Assembly: GCF_014212175.1 (NCBI RefSeq)
Contig: NZ_JACJVR010000082.1
Location: 1 to 53,181, forward strand
DNA: 53,181 nt
Origin: Cohnella xylanilytica
Lineage (GTDB): Bacteria; Bacillota; Bacilli; Paenibacillales; Paenibacillaceae
Reading direction: 5' to 3'
The position numbers and the translations under genes are program-made. Of the stretch, positions 47,545 to 53,181 are shown in pieces. Under the pieces are notes generated by a model, which was not told where the DNA came from, ran no database searches, and saw only the letters and a list, made by a program, of their open reading frames with translations. Position 1 is the first letter of the stretch, and every line of letters starts with the position of its first letter.

Positions 47545-48195
47545 TTATCCGCCGATATCTCGCACTTCCAAGTATCTCTCGAGCTTGCGCTTCACGCGCT
47601 GCAGAGCGTTGTCGATCGACTTGACGTGCCGGTCGAGGTCGACGGCGATCTCCTGATAAGAGCGCCCGTCAAGATAGAGCATGAGAACCTTCCGTTCCAG
47701 ATCGCTCAGAATCTCGGACATCTTGTCCTCGAGTCCGAAGAATTCTTCCTGGTTGATGATCATCTCTTCCGGATCGCAGACGCGGGAGCCGCAGATGACG
47801 TCCAGCAGCGTCCGGTCGGAATCTTCGTCGTAGATGGGCTTGTCCAGCGAGACATAGGAGTTGAGAGGAATGTGCTTCTGACGGGTGGCGGTCTTGATCG
47901 CCGTGATGATCTGGCGGGTGACGCACAGCTCGGCGAACGCCTTGAAGGAGGCCAGCTTGTCTCCCTTGAAGTCGCGAATCGACTTGTACAAGCCGATCAT
48001 GCCTTCCTGCACGATGTCTTCCCGCTCCGCCCCGATCAGGAAGTACGATCGGGCCTTCGCGCGGACGAAGTTCCGGTACTTGTTGATCAAGTACTCCAGA
48101 GCGTCCGAATCTCCAAGCCGGACGGCCTCTACGATGTCCTCGTCGGTCTTGAAGTCATATTCGTGTGTTGCCAATTCGTTCACGTCAACGCTCAC
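47545..48195 (-). CDS. sigH: RNA polymerase sigma-H factor
   Basis: Transition-state sigma factor that turns on spo0A, spo0F, spoIIA and other early sporulation and stationary-phase genes. At 216 aa it has region 2 (YRNFVRAKARSYFLIGAERE, then DIVQEGMIGLYKSIRDF) and region 4 (LSDLERKVLMLYLDGRSYQE, with the HTH ending KSIDNALQRVKRKLE). The start is GTG, 8 nt after GGAGG. It is flanked by its own promoter and terminator. Position next to the rlmB/rae1 genes and rpmG-secE-nusG matches B. subtilis. Confidence 0.97.
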   Translation of the reverse strand: MSVDVNELATHEYDFKTDEDIVEAVRLGDSDALEYLINKYRNFVRAKARSYFLIGAEREDIVQEGMIGLYKSIRDFKGDKLASFKAFAELCVTRQIITAIKTATRQKHIPLNSYVSLDKPIYDEDSDRTLLDVICGSRVCDPEEMIINQEEFFGLEDKMSEILSDLERKVLMLYLDGRSYQEIAVDLDRHVKSIDNALQRVKRKLERYLEVRDIGG

Positions 48196-48258
48196 GAATC
48201 ATCCCTCCGACCTTCAGGACATGATGGATTCCAATTCACATTCTAGCAAACTACTACC

Positions 48259-48287
48259 AATATACTTGATGAAGCCCATAGCGTCAA
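48259..48287 (-). promoter_or_regulatory. sigma-A promoter of sigH
   Basis: The minus strand reads TTGACG, 17 bp, TATATT, about 65 bp before the sigH start. Both boxes are near consensus. In B. subtilis sigH is read by sigma-A and repressed by AbrB; no AbrB site can be recognised by eye. Confidence 0.8.
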
Positions 48288-48357
48288 CCGATTCGACCTG
48301 ATTTGACGCGGATTCCGGGGTTTCGACCCTGGCAAAACTGCCATCCGCCTCCAAGTT

Positions 48358-48885
48358 TCAGTCGCCTTCTCCCCGCCTCATTCTCTCCAGGCGGACCTGC
48401 ACGTCGGGGCGAAGCACGTTGCCCAGAGGATTCCGCTTGGGCGGCGGCTCCTTCCGGATCGTCCGCTCGATCTCCTTCCGGCTCTCCTCGACGGCGATCC
48501 GGAGCTCGCGGGCCGAGAGGCGAAGCGCGCCTCTCCCGAAGGCGACCCGCTGCTCCGTCTGGTCCGACGTGGCCACGTACACGTTGCGCTTCACCGACGT
48601 CGTCTCGCCGACCAGCCGCTCGAAGCATTCGTCCGCCGTCTCCTTCTCCCGGGTGAAGACGACGTTCAGCCGATGGTGCTTGTATTCGGCGCCCAAGCCG
48701 GGAACCCGGAACGCGTCGAACACGACGGAGACGGACACCCCGGCGTAGCTCTGGTAGTTCGCGAGCAGGTCGAGGAGCCGGTCGCGGGCGTCCTCGAGCT
48801 TCTCCTGCTTCAGCTTCTCCAGCTCCGGCCAGGCGCCGATCATGTTGTAGCCGTCGACGATCAGGACGTCTTCACGGCGAAGCAT
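48358..48885 (-). CDS. rae1: NYN-domain ribosome-associated endonuclease (Rae1/YacP)
   Basis: PIN-like nuclease family; B. subtilis Rae1 enters the ribosomal A site and cuts certain mRNAs during translation. At 175 aa it begins MLRREDVLIVDGYNMIGAWP with the conserved acidic residue, then VSVVFDAF and YVATSDQTEQRVAFGRGA. The ATG at 48885 has GGAG 6 nt upstream; the frame is open 13 codons further but without support. It overlaps rlmB by 14 nt, last gene of the cysE-cysS-mrnC-rlmB operon. No terminator is evident before sigH (gap 48196-48357). Confidence 0.9.
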   Translation of the reverse strand: MLRREDVLIVDGYNMIGAWPELEKLKQEKLEDARDRLLDLLANYQSYAGVSVSVVFDAFRVPGLGAEYKHHRLNVVFTREKETADECFERLVGETTSVKRNVYVATSDQTEQRVAFGRGALRLSARELRIAVEESRKEIERTIRKEPPPKRNPLGNVLRPDVQVRLERMRRGEGD

Positions 48886-50029
48886 GTCCTTCTCCTCGGC
48901 CGGCCGGATCGGCGCCCTTAGCAAGCCCGCGCTGCCGGACGCTCTCGTACAGGATGACGCCGGCGGCGACGGACGCGTTCAGGGAGTTGACCTTCCCGAA
49001 CATCGGAAGCGAGATGAGGAAGTCGCACTTCTCCCGCACGAGGCGGGAGATTCCCTTGCCTTCGCTGCCGATGACGATCGCCAGAGGCCCGGTCAGGTTC
49101 GCCTTGTACGCGCTCTGGGTCGCGGCGGCGTCGGCTCCGGCGATCCATACGCCGGCTTCCTTCAGCTTGTCGATGGTCTGGGCCAGATTCGCCACGCGGG
49201 CGACGGGCACGTGTTCGACCGCTCCGGCCGACGTCTTGGCCACGACTGCCGTCAGGCTCGCGCTGCGGCGCTTGGGCACGATCACGCCGTGGGCTCCCGT
49301 GCAATCGGCCGAACGGAGGATGGAGCCGAGGTTGTGCGGGTCCTCCACCTCGTCGAGCAGCACGAGCAGCGGCGCTTCGCCGCGTTCGGCGGCCAGCTCG
49401 AGCATATCGTCGACTTCGGCGTAGGAGACGGCCGCCGCCTGGGCGACGACGCCTTGGTGCTGCACGTCCGGCGCCAGGGAGTCGAGCTTCTTCTTGTCGG
49501 CGAACTGCACGACGACGCCGCGGGACTTGGCTTCCTCGAGAATCGGCTGAACGAGGCTCCGCTGCGCCTGGTTCGACACCCAGATCTTGTTCAGGGCCCG
49601 TCCGGCCTTCAGCGCTTCGAGCACCGGGTGCTTGCCCGCCAGATACGTCTCGCTTGCCGACTCCTCTTCTTCCGGCCCTTCGAAGGCCGCCGTCACGGGC
49701 GGCCGTTCGGCCGGCGGACGTCCGGCTTCCGGACGGCGCGAGTCGTGCCGGCGAGCCTCCGGACGATCGGCACGGGCATCCGCGCGATGGGCTTCCGACC
49801 GGCGGGAGTCCGACCGGTTGCCTTCCGGACGATGAGCATCCGGGCGGCGAGCATCCGACCGATGGGAATCCGGGCGATGGGGATCCGAACGATGGGGATC
49901 CGAACGATGGGAATCCGGGCGTTGGCCGTCCGGCCGGCGGTCCGCGGAACGGGCTTGCGAATCCTTGTCGCGGCGTCCCGGCCCCGGCCTTCCTCCGGAC
50001 GATGGGCGTGGGCGATGGCGATTATTCAT
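48872..50029 (-). CDS. rlmB: 23S rRNA 2'-O-ribose methyltransferase, TrmH/RlmB family
   Basis: SPOUT-class enzyme; E. coli RlmB methylates G2251 in the P loop of 23S rRNA. The C-terminal ~255 residues are a standard protein: substrate-binding domain from ~129 (YLAGKHPVLEALKAGRALNK), then NLGSILRSADCTGAHGVIVP, IGSEGKGISRLVREKCD and PMFGKVNSLNASVAAGVILY, which form the trefoil knot. The first ~128 residues are very unusual: a disordered, basic Arg/Pro/Asp/His/Ser repeat region encoded in part by 15-bp DNA repeats. ATG start at 50029; it overlaps the mrnC stop by 8 nt. A GTG at 50050 is a less likely start. Confidence 0.93.
   Translation of the reverse strand: MNNRHRPRPSSGGRPGPGRRDKDSQARSADRRPDGQRPDSHRSDPHRSDPHRPDSHRSDARRPDAHRPEGNRSDSRRSEAHRADARADRPEARRHDSRRPEAGRPPAERPPVTAAFEGPEEEESASETYLAGKHPVLEALKAGRALNKIWVSNQAQRSLVQPILEEAKSRGVVVQFADKKKLDSLAPDVQHQGVVAQAAAVSYAEVDDMLELAAERGEAPLLVLLDEVEDPHNLGSILRSADCTGAHGVIVPKRRSASLTAVVAKTSAGAVEHVPVARVANLAQTIDKLKEAGVWIAGADAAATQSAYKANLTGPLAIVIGSEGKGISRLVREKCDFLISLPMFGKVNSLNASVAAGVILYESVRQRGLAKGADPAGRGEGHASP
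49831..49920. repeat. 15-bp tandem repeats inside rlmB
   Basis: Six head-to-tail 15-bp units related to GATGGGAATCCGGGC and GATGGGGATCCGAAC; the two central ones are identical. They encode five-residue repeats such as PDSHR and SDPHR in the N-terminal extension. The 15-bp length keeps the frame. Weaker copies extend towards 49700. Confidence 0.9.
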
Positions 50030-50696
50030 GATGATCAGGTCCTTTCTCACTCGTCGTCGGATCGTCGGCGAAGGCGAGGCCGATCAGCCGTTCGAGCCTG
50101 TCCCGCTCTCCGCGGTAATAGAGGTAGCCGACCAGGCACTCGAGCCCGGTGGCGTGGCGGTATTCTCCGGGATCGGCGTTCTTGGGCGGCTGCCCGGACT
50201 TGGCGTTGCGGCCGCGCCGCGCGATGTCCGCCTCCTCCTCGGTCAGAAGCGGCATCCAGCGCCGGAGCAGCCTCGCCTGGGCCGCCGCCGAGACGTAGCG
50301 GGTGGAGGCGCGATGCAGCTCGTGCGGCTTGCGGACGATGTTCGCGATCAGATATTGGCGCACGTACACCTCGAACACGGCATCGCCGATATACGCCAGA
50401 ACGACCGGCGGGAGCTGGTTCGCCGGCACGCCCGCGGGAACGAGCGGGGCGACGATGGGGCCGGGAGACGGCGACGCCATCGGGACGGCCGCTTCCGGGG
50501 CCGGCATCGCCGTCCCGGAAGCCCCGGCGCCCGGCCGGCCCGGGACGGCCGCTCCGGCCGCCAACGACCGCTTCTCCGCCACGGCGGCATCGGCCGCGGC
50601 TCTCGCGTCCCCGGAAGCCGAAGCTTCCGCGGTCTCGGATCGCAAGCCGCCCTCCCGTTCCGCTTCCGACGCCCCAGGGAACGTCGGCCCGCTCAT
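50022..50696 (-). CDS. mrnC: mini-ribonuclease III with N-terminal extension
   Basis: Dimeric RNase III-like enzyme that processes 23S rRNA ends in Bacillus. The catalytic domain begins near residue 95: PPVVLAYIGDAVFEVYVRQY with the active-site Asp, then HRASTRYVSAAAQA and the second acidic site region (TEEEADIARRGRNAK, GLECLVGYLYYRGE). The usual protein is about 130-145 aa; here the ATG overlapping the cysS stop (ATGA, 50696) gives 224 aa with a ~94-residue Ala/Pro/Gly-rich head. Internal ATGs at 50507 and 50480 would give a near-normal size but have no good SD. The start is therefore uncertain; the enzyme call is firm. Confidence 0.88.
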   Translation of the reverse strand: MSGPTFPGASEAEREGGLRSETAEASASGDARAAADAAVAEKRSLAAGAAVPGRPGAGASGTAMPAPEAAVPMASPSPGPIVAPLVPAGVPANQLPPVVLAYIGDAVFEVYVRQYLIANIVRKPHELHRASTRYVSAAAQARLLRRWMPLLTEEEADIARRGRNAKSGQPPKNADPGEYRHATGLECLVGYLYYRGERDRLERLIGLAFADDPTTSEKGPDHHE

Positions 50697-52102
50697 CCGC
50701 GCCGCCAACGGATGCCCTGCGGCGTATCCTCGAGCAGAATTCCCTTCGCGGCCAGCAGGTCGCGAATCTCGTCGGCGCGGGCGAAATTCCGGCTCTTCCG
50801 CGCTTCCGTCCGCTCGGCGATCAATCCCTCGACCTCCGAGTCCAGCAGATCGTCGCCCGCTTCCGGCAGAAGCAGCCCGAGCACGCCGTCGAACTCTTCG
50901 ATCAGCCCGAGAATGAGCTTCAGCCCCGCGGCTTCGACCGTCTCCCTCTGCAGGTAGGCGTTCGTCTCGCTGACGAGCTGGAACCAGACCGTCACGGCGT
51001 CCGCCGTGTTGAAGTCGTCCTCCATCTTGGCGCGGAACTCCCCGCGCAGCCGCCCGATCTTCTCTTGCAGCCCGGCGTCCGGCTCCGCGATCGAGCCGGC
51101 GTCGGCGCTCGAGAGCCGGTGCAGGACGTTGTCCCGGCTCGTCGTCAGCCGCGCGACGCTGTTCTCCGCCTGGCGGAGCGTCTCTTCGCTGAAGTTGAGC
51201 GGGCTGCGGTAATGCGTTGTCAGCATGACGTACCGGATCGCCTGCGCGCTCGTCCGCTTCAGCAGCTCTCTCGGATTGATCCCGTTGCCGAGGGACTTCG
51301 ACATTTTCTCATTATTGATGTTCACGAAGCCGTTATGCATCCAGTAGCGGGCGAGCGGCTGTCCCGTCAGCGACTCCGATTGGGCGATCTCGCACTCGTG
51401 GTGCGGGAACTGCAGGTCGTGGCCGCCGCCATGGATGTCCAGCGTCTGCCCCGCGTACTTCAGAGCCATCGCGGAGCACTCGATGTGCCAGCCCGGACGG
51501 CCTTCGCCCCACGGGCTCGGCCAGCTGATCTCGCCCGGCTTCGCGGCCTTCCACAGCACGAAGTCCTGCGGGTTCTCCTTGCGTTCGTCCACCTCGACGC
51601 GGATGCCGTACTGCAGCTCGTCGAGATTCTTGTGCGACAGCTTGCCGTATTCCGGGAACGCCGACGTACGGAAGTAGACGTCGCCGCCGCTCTCGTAGGC
51701 ATAGCCTTTGCCGACGAGGCCCGAGATAAACTCGACGATCTCCGGAATGTTCTCCGTCACCCGCGGGTTGATCGAGGCCGGGCGAGCGCCAAGCCCTTCG
51801 CGGTCCTCGTTGAATCCCGCGATGAACCGATCCGCGAGCTCCGGCACGGTCACGCCGAGCTCCGCCGCCCGGCGGATCATCTTGTCGTCCACGTCCGTGA
51901 AGTTCACGACGTAGTTCACTTTGAAGCCGGCGTACTCGAAGTAGCGGCGCACGACGTCGAAGAAAATAACCGGACGCGCGTTGCCGATATGAATGTAGTC
52001 GTAGACGGTCGGCCCGCAGACGTACATGTTCACCTGGCCGGGAACGAGAGGCACGAACGCTTCCTTCTCCCGGGTTAAGCTGTTATAGATCGCGATGGTC
52101 AC
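50693..52102 (-). CDS. cysS: cysteinyl-tRNA synthetase
   Basis: Class I synthetase that charges tRNA-Cys. At 469 aa it has the zinc ligand Cys in MYVCGPTVYDY (~29), the HIGH-type motif YIHIGNARPV (~38), the zinc-site GWHIECSAMALKY and HHECEIAQSE, and KMSKSLGN (~265). The start is GTG with AGGAG 10 nt upstream. It follows cysE by 48 bp and overlaps mrnC by 4 bp; coupling cysteine synthesis with charging is common in Bacillales. Confidence 0.98.
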   Translation of the reverse strand: MTIAIYNSLTREKEAFVPLVPGQVNMYVCGPTVYDYIHIGNARPVIFFDVVRRYFEYAGFKVNYVVNFTDVDDKMIRRAAELGVTVPELADRFIAGFNEDREGLGARPASINPRVTENIPEIVEFISGLVGKGYAYESGGDVYFRTSAFPEYGKLSHKNLDELQYGIRVEVDERKENPQDFVLWKAAKPGEISWPSPWGEGRPGWHIECSAMALKYAGQTLDIHGGGHDLQFPHHECEIAQSESLTGQPLARYWMHNGFVNINNEKMSKSLGNGINPRELLKRTSAQAIRYVMLTTHYRSPLNFSEETLRQAENSVARLTTSRDNVLHRLSSADAGSIAEPDAGLQEKIGRLRGEFRAKMEDDFNTADAVTVWFQLVSETNAYLQRETVEAAGLKLILGLIEEFDGVLGLLLPEAGDDLLDSEVEGLIAERTEARKSRNFARADEIRDLLAAKGILLEDTPQGIRWRRG

Positions 52103-52150
52103 CTAGGGTTGGCTCCTTTTCTAACCGTTATCGTTCATTCATGGTATGCT

Positions 52151-52864
52151 TCACGAATCCTGGGGCGCCGCTCCGACCTTCTCCCGTTCCTGCGGCTCCC
52201 GCCCGCTTCCGCTTCCTTCCGGGCGTTCCTTCAACCGCTGAATCTCGGCCTTGAGCTCGTTGATCTCCTTCTGCATGAAGCGGAACGTCTCGACCAGCGG
52301 GTCCGGAAGGTTCGTGTGATCCAGCCGGTCGCCGACCCTCTCGCCGTTGCGCTTGACGACCCGCCCCGGAATGCCGACGACGGTGCTATCGGGCGGCACG
52401 GGCCGGAGAACGACGGAATTGGCTCCGATATTCGAATTGTCGCCGACTTTGAACGAGCCTAACACCTTCGCCCCGGAAGCGATGACGACCCGGTTGCCGA
52501 TCGTCGGGTGGCGCTTCCCCTTCTCCTTGCCGGTGCCGCCGAGCGTGACGCCCTGGTAGATGACCACCTCGTCGCCGATCTCGCACGTCTCCCCGATGAC
52601 GACGCCCATCCCGTGGTCGATGAACAGCTTGCGGCCGATCTTCGCCCCCGGATGGATCTCGATGCCCGTCATGAACCGGCTGATCTGCGAGATGATCCGG
52701 GCGATCGTGAACCAGCGCCGCCGGTAGAACACGTGAGCGATCCGGTGCGCCCAGATGGCGTGCAGCCCGGAATATGTGAAGATGACTTCGAATCGGCTCC
52801 GCGCCGCCGGGTCGTTCTCGAAGACCGCCTCGATGTCCGAGCGGATCGTGCTCCATATTCCCAT
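52151..52864 (-). CDS. cysE: serine O-acetyltransferase
   Basis: Makes O-acetylserine from serine and acetyl-CoA, the acceptor for sulfide in cysteine synthesis. At 237 aa it has a helical N-terminal domain (~1-65) and a left-handed beta-helix of hexapeptide repeats with the catalytic His region IHPGAKIGRKLFIDHGMGVVIGE and GGTGKEKGKRHPTIG. The C-terminal ~40 residues form a charged helix and a Gly/Ser/Pro-rich tail. The ATG at 52864 has GGGGGG 6 nt upstream. It is the first operon gene in the window; the upstream 320 bp hold no T-box and end in a repeat array. Confidence 0.96.
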   Translation of the reverse strand: MGIWSTIRSDIEAVFENDPAARSRFEVIFTYSGLHAIWAHRIAHVFYRRRWFTIARIISQISRFMTGIEIHPGAKIGRKLFIDHGMGVVIGETCEIGDEVVIYQGVTLGGTGKEKGKRHPTIGNRVVIASGAKVLGSFKVGDNSNIGANSVVLRPVPPDSTVVGIPGRVVKRNGERVGDRLDHTNLPDPLVETFRFMQKEINELKAEIQRLKERPEGSGSGREPQEREKVGAAPQDS

Positions 52865-53011
52865 CTCCAACCCCCCTCTGTCTACTTGGCCAAAAAGGAA
52901 AACAACAGCTGACGCCGTATCCGACGGCTTGCCGGACTGCCGCTCCGCTATGGGAACCGTTACCGGGACCTCATGGCGGTCCGATGGGTGGCGAGTAGTT
53001 GTTCGAAATTC

Positions 53012-53181
53012 TAGAACATCTCCGGGATTTGGGCCCGTTTTCGGGCGTGTTGTTCTAATCCTTAGAACATCTCTGGAATTTACCGGCCATTCTCGGATGT
53101 GTTGTTCTAATTCTTAGAACATCTCCGGGATTTCCGGCCCGTTTTCGGGTGTGTTGTTCTATTTTTTAGAACATCTCCGGA
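53012..53181. repeat. 52-bp tandem repeat array with hairpin-forming units
   Basis: Three full units (starting 53012, 53063, 53115) and a fourth cut by the window edge (53167). Each begins TAGAACATCTC(C/T)GG and ends TGTTGTTCTA; the ends TAGAACA and TGTTCTA can pair, and units 1 and 3 have an inner CCCG-TTTT-CGGG hairpin. The junctions form a second dyad, TTCTAA / TTAGAA. Most of each unit is conserved. The stretch 52865-53011 between cysE and the array shows nothing else clear. Confidence 0.9.

Noticed and set aside
52865..53011. T-box riboswitch upstream of cysE-cysS
   Set aside because: A T-box is often found before such operons, but no antiterminator core (TGGNACC) or terminator with T tract is visible here.

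Overview
The window is a chromosomal segment of a GC-rich, endospore-forming Firmicute. The gene order (sigH / rpmG-secE-nusG / rplKAJL / rpoBC / str / S10-spc-alpha / truA-rplM-rpsI / cwlD-salA-gerD-kbaA-pdaB / rrn) is the Bacillus-type core block. The GC-rich codon use, frequent TTG and GTG starts and protein details (RpoB, RpoC, SigH, GerD, KbaA) fit Paenibacillaceae, close to Paenibacillus or Cohnella. This lineage call is inference from gene order and protein recognition; no database was searched. Nearly everything is on the minus strand, so the logical reading direction is from the right edge to the left edge.

Right end to left, in transcription order. (1) 53.2-48.4 kb: a 52-bp tandem repeat array, then a tightly overlapping operon cysE-cysS-mrnC-rlmB-rae1 (cysteine synthesis, Cys-tRNA charging, 23S rRNA maturation and ribosome-linked mRNA decay). 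(2) sigH with its own sigma-A promoter and terminator. (3) rpmG-secE-nusG-rplK-rplA, an L10 leader, rplJ-rplL, an RsmC-like methyltransferase, rpoB and rpoC. (4) A 0.8-kb non-coding region with a cluster of DnaA-box-like 9-mers and a 13-bp tandem repeat, followed by a two-gene ABC transporter. Together these separate rpoC from the str operon, which has its own strong promoter. (5) L7Ae-like protein, rpsL, rpsG, fusA, tuf. (6) A plus-strand cyclophilin lipoprotein gene, divergent from the S10 promoter. (7) The S10-spc-alpha superoperon from rpsJ to rplQ, including secY, adk, map, a KOW protein, infA, rpmJ and rpoA. (8) truA, rplM, rpsI. (9) cysH-sat, assimilatory sulfate reduction. (10) A sporulation and germination block: cwlD, salA, gerD (+), kbaA, pdaB (+), spoIIM. 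(11) A small conserved hypothetical gene, a GDP-mannose pyrophosphorylase gene, and the tandem promoters and first 112 nt of a 16S rRNA gene.

The genes make up the transcription-translation core (RNA polymerase, NusG, about 30 ribosomal proteins, IF-1, EF-Tu, EF-G, Sec translocon) flanked by sporulation functions (SigH, KbaA to start; CwlD, PdaB for cortex; GerD for germination; SpoIIM for engulfment). Two sulfur/cysteine modules sit at opposite ends.

No CRISPR array, insertion sequence, prophage, integrase, toxin-antitoxin pair or tRNA gene was seen. The most interesting signals are non-coding. The rpsJ leader has a hairpin whose loop is complementary to the rpsJ start codon region. A sigma-E-like promoter lies inside the loop of the sat terminator, whose 3' arm is the likely cwlD ribosome binding site. 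There is a DnaA-box-like cluster after rpoC, a long-range stem in front of rpoA, and a 52-bp hairpin-forming repeat array at the right edge.
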